DNA of 64,000 bases. Source: an uncultured Oxalobacteraceae bacterium. GTDB lineage: Bacteria > Pseudomonadota > Gammaproteobacteria > Burkholderiales > Burkholderiaceae_D. Every line of letters starts with the position of its first letter. The first letter of the stretch is position 1. Below the pieces are notes generated by a model. The model worked only from the letters and a program-made list of their open reading frames with translations, did no database searches and was not told where the DNA came from. Below, one piece after another: positions 17,301 to 27,491 of the stretch. The DNA is taken from contig CAITOF010000099.1 in assembly GCA_903893945.1 (NCBI GenBank), positions 31,170 through 95,169 on the forward strand. The letters are read 5' to 3'. The position numbers and the translations under genes are program-made.

Positions 17301-18160
17301 ACAGGATAGACAGGGATGACTACGTGTTCGCTTTCGTCACCGCGGCGGCAGACGGCACGGTGAATACCCTTATGCTGTCGCGGGACTCGGCGCATGCCAT
17401 GTTCGCAGTGGATGGCGATCATGACTGGAGTAAATTTGTTTACTACGTTGGCGACAGGGAATGTTCCGCCAAGATTAATCTGGACCAATTGTATGAACAG
17501 TTCACCATGTTCAAAAATGCTTATCTGACTTCAGTCAATCAGTCCAAATTTTTTAACCTGCTGGAAACATTCCGGTTAAATCAACCTGGTCTGAATAACG
17601 ATGCCGATCCCGACATGATAAACAGGGATTATAAGAAAATCTTTAAAGACGCATGGCAGTCAGCTCGAAGCGATACAAAACTGTGCGAACTGGGTGATCA
17701 GGAAGCACTCATGAACATCTTTTCGCCGTTAATGGAGGGCTGTGCTGAGCAACCCATGGCCGACATCGCCAACCTACCCACACTGGCGGCAAACCACTAT
17801 GGCGCCATACTGCGAAGTTTTTCCATTGAACAGGCGACATCGCTCGAGCAGGCACAATATCTGTTAAGTCTTGCTACCGTGTTTGCAAAGCTGTCGTCAA
17901 GTTATGTTTTTGGCGAGGAGACCAACTCGCCTCTCGCCCTGAGATATTACGCAACCGCGCTGATGAAAAAGGCCTACGAACTCGACCCGGCGGTGTTTGG
18001 TGATGCTGCGAATTACACAGACTGGATGAACCGAACGGGCGGTTTCGGCTCGCTGCTGAGCTGCACGGCTATCGTCTCGTCGAGCATGGTGGACCATATT
18101 AAAAAGCAGTCGCCCGGCTTTCAGAAAATTTTCAATTCGATAAAATCGCCGGCGATGTAG
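14369..18160 (+). CDS. Putative translocated effector: tandem pentapeptide-repeat, SopA/NleL-like HECT-type E3 ubiquitin ligase
   Basis: This 1263-residue protein has no signal peptide or membrane segment. Residues 36-47 (F-W-G-R-M-A-D-W-F-C-G-T) and the following helices resemble the N-terminal translocation domain of Salmonella effectors such as SspH2 and SifA. Pentapeptide A(D/N)LxG helices run from about 117 to 256 and from 521 to 778. Each is followed by a similar helical domain (about 257-505 and 779-1085), which align with each other around 327-418 and 857-950. A last domain (about 1090-1263) holds F-G-E-E-T-N-S-P, R-Y-Y-A-T-A-L and S-C-T-A with Cys1232, encoded by TGC at 18062-18064. 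I read this as the SopA/NleL fold, in which such a Cys carries ubiquitin; the known proteins have one helix and one central domain, so half of this gene looks duplicated. By eye it is more A+T-rich than its neighbours, consistent with transfer. The family call is from memory and pattern. Without it, the safe label is pentapeptide-repeat protein. Confidence 0.78.
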   Translation: MKIASTRRIFALERSLDAGDIQTIRSRRSMDEVASFWGRMADWFCGTNKEAAKAALYLFFHAEHDADKFKAHLELKALVDRPYRSNFNSCLDTRLPLLAKPYRLEIRMGDDTLCQEITLSGADLKGLDLTEVDFRDVDLTNADLSGANLAGTNLGGVILNGARLVGTHLEDAHLKRVSMVKANLSGAHLSRANFTDCTVTGADFQWATLTQANFLWTKLDGASFNRADLSGARLTGVDISKASFTVAGLDGVHMDLLAGNVDMGTDDALSTIIADGIVSSIASIDDSFGQLRARLIVQLYGSPRWLNDTQRFASLAAGYNKHAFIRNNKIISDQIQQKMVDPKIKMANRGELTIDTDEELLLILSSIQARLSKNRLDFIHDNLQFFEQLMHQSLEHRDPRISQLAVSVYGDCFQTPEVKKFAGDNPWVTDLLRRLYVFAMMIRNIQLFNENFGSERMTAQRLFSEFAKSPNEKPQQTLDAFFKLGDVINGMSNTKFRLKKSEHSSNVELQIDVDTVVMSRRLSLSGLDLSRRVLIQCDLHGVNLANANLSGAKIIGADCTEADFTNACLDDAVVQESCMRGAILNGTQLCRAHLTNVIVDAANGTGADLTEAQLVGVSMKSTELRNAKLTKTQMADTDLEGANLMGANLHNANCAAAKFPKANLRRATLTNTTLVKANLSEADCSGADFTGSDLKKAMLFDAVAHGIILNRANLDGTFFSDADLTGASLVGAELQGTRLDFATLTAADFSAARINSVNVRNVDFTDAILAGASFEGMFSNINANVLNVHLNHLHHTNQNGRSVLTAINSIGDDYRGADGSILKLSLMHTLLKDVLSRHNDPEIHPALMDIWSYNPIYYNDKEILDYIQTTILIRQITEGTQGQLSISSEFELRLLLDIVQNKQGKLKEEFMLTRNGFFVQLMMWSLMHDNAAIRSAARALYTDYVGFAELAAAFDYLKIGGFVVPLNDGKGPSFSLIDRIDRDDYVFAFVTAAADGTVNTLMLSRDSAHAMFAVDGDHDWSKFVYYVGDRECSAKINLDQLYEQFTMFKNAYLTSVNQSKFFNLLETFRLNQPGLNNDADPDMINRDYKKIFKDAWQSARSDTKLCELGDQEALMNIFSPLMEGCAEQPMADIANLPTLAANHYGAILRSFSIEQATSLEQAQYLLSLATVFAKLSSSYVFGEETNSPLALRYYATALMKKAYELDPAVFGDAANYTDWMNRTGGFGSLLSCTAIVSSSMVDHIKKQSPGFQKIFNSIKSPAM

Positions 18161-18204
18161 CGTCCTGGCTGAACGGAAACGACGCTATCGACCAGCACAT
18201 TTTA

Positions 18205-18231
18205 CAAAAATGAAGCGTAAGGCGGCTTACG
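18205..18231 (-). terminator. Possible intrinsic terminator after ubiX
   Basis: On the minus strand CGTAAG-CCGC-CTTACG (18231-18216) overlaps the ubiX stop codon and is followed by CTTCATTTTTG. The stem is short (6 bp) and the T run is imperfect, so this is a weak candidate. Confidence 0.35.
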
Positions 18232-18817
18232 GAGTCGACAAGCCACGCCATTCGGGCGTCAACTGGTGCGCGATATGGAACAGATCCAGGACCCGCCCAA
18301 TGCTGTGGTCCACCATTTCAGCGATACTGGCGGGATGCTGGTAAAAGCTCGGCAGGGGAGGGAAAATAATGCCGCCCATCTCGGTAACGGCGGTCATGTT
18401 ACGCAAATGCGCCAGATTGAACGGCGTTTCACGCACCATCAGCACCAAACGGCGGCGTTCTTTCAGGGTGACGTCCGCTGAGCGGCTGATCAGGTTTTCG
18501 GACAGGCCATGCGCAACAGACGCGAGCGTTTTCATGGAGCAGGGTGCGACAATCATGCCCATGGTCTGAAACGAACCGCTGGCGATGGCCGCGCCCACGT
18601 CTTTGACGTTGTACACCACGTCGGCCAGTGCGTCGACCTGCTTCTTTTTCAGGTTGACTTCCTGCTGCAGGCTCATGATGCCTGCTTCAGAGATGATCAG
18701 GTGTGTTTCAATGTGGGTAGTGGCACGCAGTACTTCCAGCAGACGCACCGCATACACCACACCTGTCGCGCCGGTGATGGCGACAATCAGGCGTGATTTG
18801 GGCGGACTGGATGTCAC
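18227..18817 (-). CDS. ubiX: Flavin prenyltransferase UbiX
   Basis: UbiX joins dimethylallyl phosphate to FMN to make the prenylated flavin cofactor used by the UbiD decarboxylase in ubiquinone synthesis. The 196-residue protein has I-T-G-A-T-G-V-V-Y-A-V-R-L-L-E at the N-terminus and A-P-C-S-M-K-T-L-A-S-V-A-H-G in the middle, then R-L-V-L-M-V-R-E-T-P-F-N and the P-A-F-Y-like P-S-F-Y-Q-H-P. The start is GTG 18817, which fits the family N-terminus. It lies 12 bases after grxD, an arrangement common in Burkholderiales (prmC-grxD-ubiX). Confidence 0.95.
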   Translation of the reverse strand: MTSSPPKSRLIVAITGATGVVYAVRLLEVLRATTHIETHLIISEAGIMSLQQEVNLKKKQVDALADVVYNVKDVGAAIASGSFQTMGMIVAPCSMKTLASVAHGLSENLISRSADVTLKERRRLVLMVRETPFNLAHLRNMTAVTEMGGIIFPPLPSFYQHPASIAEMVDHSIGRVLDLFHIAHQLTPEWRGLSTP

Positions 18818-18829
18818 GTTGTCTGGTGT

Positions 18830-19141
18830 TCAGGACTGAACCAGGGATTTTAATTCGCCGGACTCAAACATTTCGCCCATGATGTCCGAGCCACCAATGA
18901 ATTCACCGCCAATATACAGTTGCGGAATGGTGGGCCAGTTGGAAAAATCCTTGATGCCTTGCCGGACTTCAGCATCCTCCAGCACATTCACGGTGACCAG
19001 ATTCTCTGCGCCGCACGCTTTTAAAATCTGCACAGCCCGACCGGAAAAACCGCATTGGGGAAATTGGGCCGTGCCCTTCATAAACAGCACAATGCGGTTT
19101 TTGGTCACGGTGTCCTGTATCCAGGTGTGTACGTCGCTCAT
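18830..19141 (-). CDS. grxD: Monothiol glutaredoxin Grx4/GrxD
   Basis: This is a monothiol glutaredoxin that carries and delivers [2Fe-2S] clusters. In 103 residues it has the C-G-F-S active site (F-P-Q-C-G-F-S-G), W-P-T-I-P-Q-L-Y and G-G-S-D-I-M-G-E, which bind glutathione. The start is preceded by AAAAGG. It is co-oriented with ubiX and probably co-transcribed. Confidence 0.96.
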   Translation of the reverse strand: MSDVHTWIQDTVTKNRIVLFMKGTAQFPQCGFSGRAVQILKACGAENLVTVNVLEDAEVRQGIKDFSNWPTIPQLYIGGEFIGGSDIMGEMFESGELKSLVQS

Positions 19142-19224
19142 AAGTGGCCTTTTGGTAGCTTGAATAAATGAGTCATTATATAGAGAAAAGAAAAATCATG
19201 AATTAATATTATTTTTACAATTAT

Positions 19225-21585
19225 TTACGAACGCAGTTTGGCAAATGCGGCGGCCATGGCACTGCTGGCCGGTGCGGGAGTGGTCTGTTTCTGGTGCTGT
19301 GACAAGCGCCTGGAATCATCCCGATCCGCACGCTGTTGCGGTTTGGTGCCAGGTGCCGGTGCACTGTCAGCTAACCGCAGGGTGAGGGCAATGCGTTTGC
19401 GTTTTTCATCGACTTCCAGCACTTTCACCTTGACGACCTGGCCGGCTTTGACCACCGAATGCGGATCTTTGACAAAGGTGTCGGCCAGCGCAGAAATATG
19501 GACCAGACCATCCTGATGCACACCGATATCGACAAACGCACCGAATGCGGCCACGTTGGTAATGACACCTTCCAGAATCATGTCAGGGCGCAAGTCACGG
19601 ATTTCTTCAACGCCGTCCTTGAAGGTCGCGGTGGTAAATTCCGGCCGTGGGTCGCGCCCCGGCTTTTCCAGCTCTTTCAAGATGTCGGTAATGGTTGGCA
19701 GGCCGAATTGCGCGTCTATGAATTTGGCCGGATTAATCGCGCGTAACAATTTTGTGTCGCCGATCACCTGTTTAACGTCATGTGTCGTGCCATCCCTGTT
19801 CAGATCAGCCAGAATTTTCTCGACCAGAGGGTATGACTCCGGATGCACAGCCGACGCGTCCAGCGGTGACTCGCCGTCCATGATGCGCAAAAAGCCCGCC
19901 GCCTGCTCAAAGGTCTTGTCACCCAGACGCGGCACCTTGCGTAACGCCGCGCGTGACGAAAACCGTCCCTGGGTGTCGCGATAATGTACGATGCTCTGCG
20001 CGACACTGGAGGATAACCCGGAGACTCGCGCCAGCAGGGGCACCGACGCGGTATTGACATCCACACCCACCGCATTCACGCAATCCTCGACGACCGCGTC
20101 GAGTGATCTGGCCAGCTGGCTCTGGCTGACATCATGCTGGTACTGGCCGACACCTATCGATTTCGGATCGATTTTTACCAGTTCGGCCAGCGGGTCCTGC
20201 AAGCGCCGTGCAATCGATACGGCGCCGCGAATCGATACATCCAGATCCGGCAGTTCGCGGGATGCAAATTCGGACGCGGAATAGACCGAGGCACCGGCTT
20301 CGGAAACGACAATTTTGCGCAGCTTTAAGTCGGGGTGCTGTTTGATCAGATCCTGCGCCAGCTTATCTGTTTCGCGTGACGCCGTGCCATTGCCGATGGA
20401 AATCAGCGACACTTTGTGGCGGGCGGCCAGTTGCCCGAGGATATGTAATGAACCTTCCCAATCGTTGCGCGGTGCATGCGGATAAATGGTACTGTACTCA
20501 AGCACCTTGCCGGTCGCATCGACTATGGCGACCTTGACGCCGGTGCGCAGTCCCGGGTCCAATCCCATGGTCGCGTGCTGTCCGGCAGGTGCGGCCAGCA
20601 GCAGCGCCTTCAGATTCAGCGCAAATACATGAATGGCTTCCAGTTCGGCGCGTTCACGTAACTGACCCATCAATTCGCTTTCCAGATGCATGAAAACTTT
20701 GACACGCCAGCACCAGCGCACAGTATCAACCAGCCATTTATCGGCGGCACGGCCCTGGTTGCTGATGTGAAAAAAATGGGCTATACGGCTTTCGCAGGGA
20801 TTGAGTGGTGCGTCCCATTTCGGCTTTTCTTCCTCTGTATCGAGACGCAGCACGACATTCAGTATTTCTTCCCGGCGTCCGCGTAACAGGGCCAGCGCGC
20901 GGTGCGACGGGATCGTCATCAGGGTTTCCGCGTAGGCGAAATAATCGGCATATTTCGCCCCTTCATCCAGTTTGCCTTCAATGACGGTTGATTCAACCAC
21001 ACCATGCTCCTGCAGGTAGGTGCGGCATTGCTGCAGCAGCGTCGCGTCTTCGGAGAATCGTTCCATCAGGATCTGGCGTGCACCGTCGAGCGCGGCTTTG
21101 ACATCGGGAACACCCGGGTTGTCACCGGCCGCGGTTTTAAATGCAGGCCTGACATAGGCCGCAGCGACTTCATCCGGAACCAGGGTAGGATCGGCAAGCA
21201 GGCTGTCAGCCAGCGGCAACAGCCCGGCTTCCAGTGCGATCTGTGCCTTGGTGCGGCGTTTGATTTTGTACGGCAGGTACAAATCCTCCAGGCCGGTTTT
21301 GTCTTCCGCGTGCAGGATCGCTTCCAGCAATACCGGCGTCATTTTGCCCTGCTCGGTAATTGAACTGACGATCGATGTGCGTCGCTCTTCCAGTTCGCGC
21401 AGATAGGAAAGGCGCTGTTCGAGCAGGCGCAGCTGGGTATCATCGAGGCCGCCAGTCGCTTCTTTACGGTAGCGGGAAATGAAAGGTACGGTGGCACCTT
21501 CGTCAAGCAGGGCAATTGCGGCGAAAATCTGCTGGGGTGCGGCGGCTAACTCGAGCGCCAAACGTTGTTCAATGGTGGGTAACAT
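19225..21585 (-). CDS. tex: Tex-family RNA-binding transcription accessory protein
   Basis: This 786-residue cytoplasmic protein matches Tex over its length. It has an N-terminal helical region ([13 protein letters not shown] near 35), a YqgF/RuvC-like domain ([11 protein letters not shown] near 325), helix-hairpin-helix repeats (near 500-560) and a C-terminal S1 RNA-binding domain ([19 protein letters not shown] near 650). The tail is rich in Ala, Pro, Gln and Lys. Tex binds nucleic acid and influences transcription in many bacteria, though its exact role is unsettled. No strong ribosome-binding site precedes the start. Confidence 0.95.
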   Translation of the reverse strand: MLPTIEQRLALELAAAPQQIFAAIALLDEGATVPFISRYRKEATGGLDDTQLRLLEQRLSYLRELEERRTSIVSSITEQGKMTPVLLEAILHAEDKTGLEDLYLPYKIKRRTKAQIALEAGLLPLADSLLADPTLVPDEVAAAYVRPAFKTAAGDNPGVPDVKAALDGARQILMERFSEDATLLQQCRTYLQEHGVVESTVIEGKLDEGAKYADYFAYAETLMTIPSHRALALLRGRREEILNVVLRLDTEEEKPKWDAPLNPCESRIAHFFHISNQGRAADKWLVDTVRWCWRVKVFMHLESELMGQLRERAELEAIHVFALNLKALLLAAPAGQHATMGLDPGLRTGVKVAIVDATGKVLEYSTIYPHAPRNDWEGSLHILGQLAARHKVSLISIGNGTASRETDKLAQDLIKQHPDLKLRKIVVSEAGASVYSASEFASRELPDLDVSIRGAVSIARRLQDPLAELVKIDPKSIGVGQYQHDVSQSQLARSLDAVVEDCVNAVGVDVNTASVPLLARVSGLSSSVAQSIVHYRDTQGRFSSRAALRKVPRLGDKTFEQAAGFLRIMDGESPLDASAVHPESYPLVEKILADLNRDGTTHDVKQVIGDTKLLRAINPAKFIDAQFGLPTITDILKELEKPGRDPRPEFTTATFKDGVEEIRDLRPDMILEGVITNVAAFGAFVDIGVHQDGLVHISALADTFVKDPHSVVKAGQVVKVKVLEVDEKRKRIALTLRLADSAPAPGTKPQQRADRDDSRRLSQHQKQTTPAPASSAMAAAFAKLRS

Positions 21586-21713
21586 GCAAACGATTCAAAA
21601 AAAAGACAAGCGCAGATCATACCTGCTTTAGGTATTTGCGCCAGTCTTGACAGTGACTATAACGTGGAGTAAGGCGGAAATTAATTTAATGACAATATAA
21701 CAGGGACGCCGGA

Positions 21714-22634
21714 CTAATAAAATTCGGGCACGAACATGCTTTCAGGAATGGGGTTGCGTGCATAGTCGTCACTGCGCTGGCGTTCAGGCAGCGTGATGGT
21801 CGGATGGACAATCTCTTCATAAGGCATCTGGTTCAGCAGGTGATGTATGCAGTTCAGCCTTGCCCTTTTCTTGTCATCGGCCTGCACCAGCCACCACGGC
21901 GCTTCCTGGATATGGGTGCGCTCCAGCATGATTTCCTTGGCCTTGGTGTATTCTTCCCAGCGCCGGCGCGACTCCAGATCCATGGGACTCAGCTTCCACT
22001 GTTTTAGCGGATCGTAAATTCGTCCCAGAAAGCGCACTTCCTGTTCTTCATCCGAAATCGAAAACCAGTACTTGATGACCTGAATTCCCGAACGTACCAG
22101 CATGCGTTCAAATTCAGGCACGGTGCGGAAAAATTCCTCGTACTGGTCATCCGTGCAGAAATTCATCACGCGCTCGACACCGGCGCGATTGTACCAGCTG
22201 CGGTCAAACAGCACGATTTCGCCGGCGGCGGGAAGGTGGGACACATAGCGCTGAAAATACCATTGGGTCCGTTCGCGATCATTGGGAGCCGGTAATGCCG
22301 CCACCCGGCAGACACGGGGGTTGAGGCGCTGCGTAATCCGTTTGATCACGCCACCTTTGCCTGCTGCGTCGCGGCCTTCAAACAAAATCACCACCTTATG
22401 ACCGGTATGCACCACCCAGTCCTGCAGTTTCACCAGTTCTGCCTGCAGACGGAACAGTTCGCGGAAATAGGTGCGGCGGTTTTCCCGGTCTTGCGCCGTG
22501 TATTCCGGTGCGCCGCCCTCGGTATAGGCTTCCAGCGGTCTGTCTTCAACCAGCTCCAGTTCAATCTCTTCGTCATAACTGTCGGAGAGATCACCGCGCA
22601 TGCGCTTGATTAATTCCTGATTGGATAGTTTCAT
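21714..22634 (-). CDS. ppk2: Polyphosphate kinase 2 (PPK2 family)
   Basis: PPK2 enzymes transfer phosphate between polyphosphate and nucleoside diphosphates, usually making GTP or ATP from polyphosphate. The 306-residue protein has Walker A G-R-D-A-A-G-K-G-G-V-I-K-R, the lid region L-P-A-P-N-D-R-E-R-T-Q-W-Y-F-Q-R-Y and Walker B F-D-R-S-W-Y-N-R-A-G-V-E. The length and single domain fit a class I PPK2. It starts 2 bases after the stop of the Pit phosphate transporter gene, so uptake and polyphosphate use are encoded together. Confidence 0.94.
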   Translation of the reverse strand: MKLSNQELIKRMRGDLSDSYDEEIELELVEDRPLEAYTEGGAPEYTAQDRENRRTYFRELFRLQAELVKLQDWVVHTGHKVVILFEGRDAAGKGGVIKRITQRLNPRVCRVAALPAPNDRERTQWYFQRYVSHLPAAGEIVLFDRSWYNRAGVERVMNFCTDDQYEEFFRTVPEFERMLVRSGIQVIKYWFSISDEEQEVRFLGRIYDPLKQWKLSPMDLESRRRWEEYTKAKEIMLERTHIQEAPWWLVQADDKKRARLNCIHHLLNQMPYEEIVHPTITLPERQRSDDYARNPIPESMFVPEFY

Positions 22635-22636
22635 GA

Positions 22637-24274
22637 TCAGAACAAATGGGAAAATAACCAGTATAACGAACCCGAAAGCAGAATCGCCGCAGGCAAGGTC
22701 AGGACCCAGGCCATCAATAAGTTGCGCAAGGTGGACATCTGCAAGCCGGAGCGGTTGGCGGCCATCGTACCCGCAACGCCCGAGGATAATACATGCGTGG
22801 TCGACACCGGCAACCCGTAAATGTCGGCGGCACCAATGGTTAGCATTGCCACCAGTTCGGCAGACGCACCCTGTGCGTAAGTCAGGTGTGTCTTGCCGAT
22901 TTTCTCGCCAACTGTTACCACAATGCGTTTCCAGCCCACCATGGTACCCAGACCCAGCGCGATGGCCACTGCCACCTTCACCCAGATCGGAATAAACTTG
23001 GTGGCATCATCGATCTGTTTTTTGAACGCCGTTAAATTGGCCGTCGTCTCCATATCAAGATGGTATGGCGGGTTTTTGCTGATGAAACGGATCGCCTCGG
23101 CGGCCAGATACATGTCATTGCGAACGTTGGTGACATTATCTGCCGACACTTTGGCAAGTGATCCGGAATCGCTGACGCGTTCCCCGATGGACCCGACCAG
23201 GGTGGTCAGGGCCGGTATGACACTGGGTGTATTTTCCTTGGTTCTTATGTAGGTGACCAGCGTGTCACGCGCTCTTGGCAACGGCAGCGTGACCTTATTG
23301 GTGTAATTTTCCAGCGACTGCTGTGTCACTTTGGCGACCGCCACAAATTGGGTCACATGATCGGCGGGCATGGCGCGATTCAATGCATAGGCAATCGGAA
23401 CGGTACCGACCAGTATCAGCATGATCAATCCCATGCCTTTCTGTCCGTCATTGGAGCCATGTGCAAAGGAGACGCCCGTGCAGGTCAGAATCAGCAGGCC
23501 GCGAATCCACCATGGGGGTGGCGTGGTGCCTTTGGGGGCATCGTAAAGCTTCTGGTTCCGGATAAATGCGCGCATGGCCAATAACAGCAACGCGGCACAG
23601 ACAAAACCCACCAGGGGTGACAGCAGCAGCGAGTAACCCACTTTGGTTGCCTGTCCCCAATCGACGCCACTGGTGCCATCACGCCCGCGCATCAGGGCAT
23701 TCGCAATACCGACACCCAGAATCGAACCGATCATGGTGTGTGACGATGAGGCGGGCAGACCCAGCCACCAGGTGCCTATGTTCCATAGAATCGCCGCAAT
23801 CAGCAGGGCAAATACCATCGCAAAGCCCGATCCAGTGCCCACCTGCAGGATCAGTTCCACCGGCAGCAGTGAAATAATCCCGAAGGCCACCGTGCCGCTG
23901 GACAGCAGCACACCGAGAAAATTGAAGAAGCCGGACCACATCACGGCAAAATTGGGGGGCAAGGAATGCGTGTAAATGACTGTCGCCACGGCGTTGGCGG
24001 TATCGTGGAAGCCATTCACGAATTCAAAACCGAGCGCAATCAGCAGCGCGACACCCAATAAAAAATACGTCACCCATTCCGTCGAAACGTTGCCCGCTGA
24101 AGTCACATCGACTGCCAGACTGAGGATGGTGTACAGCAGGCCGACTGCCAGCAGCACGAAAAACAGCGCCACCGTCTTGGGACTGGTCTTGTGATTGCTG
24201 AAAGAGTGGGAAACGGGGTGGGATAAGGGGACTGCGGCGGATAAACCCGCCGCAAATGATTCGCTTGAATCCAT
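22637..24274 (-). CDS. pit: Inorganic phosphate transporter, Pit family
   Basis: This is a proton- or metal-coupled low-affinity phosphate transporter of the inner membrane, 545 residues from ATG 24274. It has the two PiT signatures, G-F-E-F-V-N-G-F-H-D-T-A-N-A-V-A (N-half) and A-H-G-S-N-D-G-Q-K-G-M-G (middle), plus S-S-S-H-T-M-I-G-S and P-V-S-T-T-H-V-L-S-S-G. A loop of about 180 residues near 300-450 separates the halves. The start is supported by CGGAG about 9 bases upstream; the frame is open 45 bases further but that extension is not family-like. It is first in a two-gene operon with ppk2. Confidence 0.94.
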   Translation of the reverse strand: MDSSESFAAGLSAAVPLSHPVSHSFSNHKTSPKTVALFFVLLAVGLLYTILSLAVDVTSAGNVSTEWVTYFLLGVALLIALGFEFVNGFHDTANAVATVIYTHSLPPNFAVMWSGFFNFLGVLLSSGTVAFGIISLLPVELILQVGTGSGFAMVFALLIAAILWNIGTWWLGLPASSSHTMIGSILGVGIANALMRGRDGTSGVDWGQATKVGYSLLLSPLVGFVCAALLLLAMRAFIRNQKLYDAPKGTTPPPWWIRGLLILTCTGVSFAHGSNDGQKGMGLIMLILVGTVPIAYALNRAMPADHVTQFVAVAKVTQQSLENYTNKVTLPLPRARDTLVTYIRTKENTPSVIPALTTLVGSIGERVSDSGSLAKVSADNVTNVRNDMYLAAEAIRFISKNPPYHLDMETTANLTAFKKQIDDATKFIPIWVKVAVAIALGLGTMVGWKRIVVTVGEKIGKTHLTYAQGASAELVAMLTIGAADIYGLPVSTTHVLSSGVAGTMAANRSGLQMSTLRNLLMAWVLTLPAAILLSGSLYWLFSHLF

Positions 24275-24490
24275 ATGAAATAACTCCGAAAAGAGGGTAT
24301 GCCGCAATGGCAATACCATAACAGGGCTAATCTACAGACTCTTTATGACGGTTTTGTGACAGCCGATCCAATTATTCGGCAAGCGCCGGCGATGGGGCTG
24401 GAATTGTCTGTTTCTCATGAAAAAATGGGCAAACAGACAATATACCGCAGAGGATTTTGATTAAATAATAACAGCGACGCGGCTGCCTGT

Positions 24491-25951
24491 TCAGGATTTC
24501 AACCTGGCCAGCAACAGGGCATTCACCTGGGCCGGATTACCTTTTCCCCTGGTGGCCTTCATGGCCTGTCCGACAAGGGCATTGAAGGCTTTTTCTTTAC
24601 CGGCACGGAATTCCTCGACGGACTTTGGATTGGCGGCCAGAACCTCGTCGATGATTTTTTCCAGTGCGCCCGGGTCGGAAATCTGCTTTAACCCTTTCGC
24701 TTCAATGATCGCGTCGGCCAGATTGGCCTCGCCTGAGGGCGACTGCCACATCGCGGCAAACACTTCCTTGGCGATTTTATTGGAAATCGTGCCGTCGTCA
24801 ATCCGTTTTAACAGCAAGGCCAGTTGTGCTGCCGGTACCGGTATGGCGCTGATATCGGTTGCTTCACGATTCAGCGTCGAAGCCACATCACCCATCATCC
24901 AGTTGGCGGCAGGTTTGGCCTGGTTGATACCGGCATGCTGGACGACCGATTCAAAATAGGTGGCTGTCGCTTTGGACTGGGTCAGGACCATGGCATCGTA
25001 TTCGGACAGGCCAAACTGGTCGATAAAGCGCGCGCGCATGGCGGCAGGCAGTTCCGGCAGCGCGGATTGCACGCGCCGGATCCACTCGTCGCTGATGACC
25101 AGCGGCAGCAGGTCAGGGTCGGGAAAATAACGATAATCCTGCGAGTCTTCCTTGCTGCGCATGGAGCGCGTCTGCTTTCGGTCCGGATCATACAGGCGCG
25201 TTTCCTGTACCACCGTGCCACCGTCCTCGATCAATTCAATCTGGCGGCGAATTTCGATGTTGATCGCCTCTTCCAGGAAACGGAACGAGTTCAGGTTCTT
25301 TATTTCGCAGCGCGTGCCAAATTCTTTCTGGCCGGCCGGGCGGACTGAGACGTTGGCGTCGCAGCGGAACGAGCCTTCCTGCATGTTGCCATCGCATATC
25401 CCCAGCCACGTGACCAGCGAATGCAGCGCCTTGGCGTACGCCACGGCTTCTATGGCGCTGCTCATGACGGGTTCGGTCACAATTTCCAGCAGGGGGGTGC
25501 CGGCACGATTCAGATCGATACCGCTCATACCCTGGTAATCCTCGTGCAGCGATTTTCCGGCATCTTCTTCAAGATGGGCACGGGTCAGCTGTACCGAGCG
25601 AATTTCTGATTTGCCATCGCGTTCGAGCGCAAAACTGACCTGGCCTCCCTGCACCACCGGCAGCTCAAACTGGCTGATCTGATAGCCCTTGGGCAAATCA
25701 GGGTAAAAATAGTTTTTGCGCGCGAACACGGACCGGGGTGCGATCGTCGCGTTGACGGCGAGTCCGAACTGGATTGCTTTTTCGACGGCACCCCGGTTGA
25801 GCACGGGTAACACGCCGGGCAGTGCCAGATCGACCGGGCTTGCCTGCGTATTCGGTTCAGCACCAAACCGGACTGACGAGCCGCTGAAAATTTTTGATTG
25901 GGTTAATAACTGCACATGCGTTTCAAAACCGATCACGACTTCCCATTGCAT
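24491..25951 (-). CDS. gatB: Asp-tRNA(Asn)/Glu-tRNA(Gln) amidotransferase subunit B
   Basis: GatB is the kinase/tRNA-binding subunit of the GatCAB complex, which converts Glu-tRNA(Gln) and Asp-tRNA(Asn) to the amidated forms. The 486-residue protein starts [13 protein letters not shown] and contains [16 protein letters not shown] and the C-terminal YqeY-like tail ending [12 protein letters not shown]. It follows gatA by 24 bases in the order gatC-gatA-gatB. Confidence 0.97.
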   Translation of the reverse strand: MQWEVVIGFETHVQLLTQSKIFSGSSVRFGAEPNTQASPVDLALPGVLPVLNRGAVEKAIQFGLAVNATIAPRSVFARKNYFYPDLPKGYQISQFELPVVQGGQVSFALERDGKSEIRSVQLTRAHLEEDAGKSLHEDYQGMSGIDLNRAGTPLLEIVTEPVMSSAIEAVAYAKALHSLVTWLGICDGNMQEGSFRCDANVSVRPAGQKEFGTRCEIKNLNSFRFLEEAINIEIRRQIELIEDGGTVVQETRLYDPDRKQTRSMRSKEDSQDYRYFPDPDLLPLVISDEWIRRVQSALPELPAAMRARFIDQFGLSEYDAMVLTQSKATATYFESVVQHAGINQAKPAANWMMGDVASTLNREATDISAIPVPAAQLALLLKRIDDGTISNKIAKEVFAAMWQSPSGEANLADAIIEAKGLKQISDPGALEKIIDEVLAANPKSVEEFRAGKEKAFNALVGQAMKATRGKGNPAQVNALLLARLKS

Positions 25952-25975
25952 AGAAATAGCCCTCTTTAACCTGAA

Positions 25976-27433
25976 TTAACCGGTAGGTAATTGTTTGTGC
26001 CACGTGGTGGCTGACTGATACTGGTGTGCCACGCCAAGTAACCGGGCTTCACTGAAATAATTGCCGATCAACTGCAAGCCGACAGGGCGATGGGCATTTT
26101 TTTCGCCCTGGCCAAAACCGCAGGGAATCGACATGCCCGGCAGGCCGGCCAGACTTGTTGAAAGGGTAAAAATATCGGCCAGATAATTCGCAACCGGATC
26201 GTCCGCCTTGTCGCCCAGATCCCAGGCAACGGTGGGCGCAACCGGGCCCATGATGACGTCACACTGCTTGAAAGCCGACTGAAAATCATCGGCAATTAAC
26301 CGGCGAATTTTCTGCGCCTGCAGATAATAGGCATCGTAATAGCCGTGTGACAGGACATAGCTGCCCACCAGGATGCGGCGTTTGACTTCAGGCCCAAAAC
26401 CTTCGGTCCGGGATTTTTTGTACATGTCGGTTAACCCGTCGTAGTGCGCCGCGCGGTGACCGTAGCGCACACCGTCAAACCGGCTCAGATTGGAGGACGC
26501 CTCGGCGGGCGCGATGACGTAGTAAACCGGAATCGACAGTTCGGTTTTCGGCAGCGTAATATCCACCAGGATCGCGCCCAGTTCTTCGTATTTGGCAAGT
26601 GCGGCACGAACAGCGTGTTCGACATCGCTGGCAATACCGGTGCTGAAAAATTCACGTGGCACACCGATGCGCAGGCCCTTGACCGGGGTGTTCAGATCAC
26701 GCTGAAAATCTTCGGCCGGATGGGCCAGGCTGGTCGAGTCGCGCGGATCAAATCCGGCCATGCTGTTCAGCAGCAGCGCACAATCTTCAGCGGTCTGCGC
26801 GATCGGGCCGCCCTGATCCAGCGATGACGCGAACGCAATCATGCCGAAGCGCGACACGCGTCCATAGGTCGGTTTGATGCCAGTGACGCCACAGAACGAA
26901 GCTGGCTGGCGGATCGAGCCGCCGGTATCGGTGGCCGTTGCCGCAGGGCTCAGCCGCGCGGCAATGGCGGCCGCAGAGCCGCCCGAGGAACCGCCCGGGA
27001 CGGCCGTCGTGTCCCACGGGTTTTTAACCGGACCAAAAAAGGAGTTCTCATTGGCTGAACCCATTGCGAATTCATCGCAATTCAATTTCCCCAGAGTCAC
27101 CATGCCGGCCTGCCGGAAGCGTTCCACCACAGTGGCATCAAAGGGACTGGTGTAATTGGCCAGCATTCTTGATCCCGCCGTCGAGCGCCAGCCACGCGTC
27201 ACAAAGATATCTTTATGCGCAACCGGTATGCCGGCCAGTTTATGCGGATTGGCACCCGCCAGCAGCCTGTCTGCCTCGGCGGCCTGGGCCAGGGTCAGGG
27301 CTGGATCAACATGGGTGTACGCATTCAGATCGGACGCCGCGATCCGCGACAGAAAATGGGTGGCCAGTTCGGTCGCTGAAAGCTGTCTGCTGTGCAGCAG
27401 TTCAGAGAGCGCAGTGATAGTCTTGGTATGCAT
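25976..27433 (-). CDS. gatA: Asp-tRNA(Asn)/Glu-tRNA(Gln) amidotransferase subunit A
   Basis: GatA is the glutaminase subunit of GatCAB. In 485 residues it carries the amidase signature [13 protein letters not shown] with the catalytic Ser, Lys in V-A-H-K-D-I near residue 76 and cis-Ser in [10 protein letters not shown]. Together these form the Ser-cisSer-Lys triad. The gene lies 58 bases after gatC and 24 bases before gatB. Confidence 0.97.
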   Translation of the reverse strand: MHTKTITALSELLHSRQLSATELATHFLSRIAASDLNAYTHVDPALTLAQAAEADRLLAGANPHKLAGIPVAHKDIFVTRGWRSTAGSRMLANYTSPFDATVVERFRQAGMVTLGKLNCDEFAMGSANENSFFGPVKNPWDTTAVPGGSSGGSAAAIAARLSPAATATDTGGSIRQPASFCGVTGIKPTYGRVSRFGMIAFASSLDQGGPIAQTAEDCALLLNSMAGFDPRDSTSLAHPAEDFQRDLNTPVKGLRIGVPREFFSTGIASDVEHAVRAALAKYEELGAILVDITLPKTELSIPVYYVIAPAEASSNLSRFDGVRYGHRAAHYDGLTDMYKKSRTEGFGPEVKRRILVGSYVLSHGYYDAYYLQAQKIRRLIADDFQSAFKQCDVIMGPVAPTVAWDLGDKADDPVANYLADIFTLSTSLAGLPGMSIPCGFGQGEKNAHRPVGLQLIGNYFSEARLLGVAHQYQSATTWHKQLPTG

Positions 27434-27491
27434 AAATTCAAATGGGGGGAACGGTAAATTGCACTAGAAAACAGGAAGGCGATGAAGCCAC

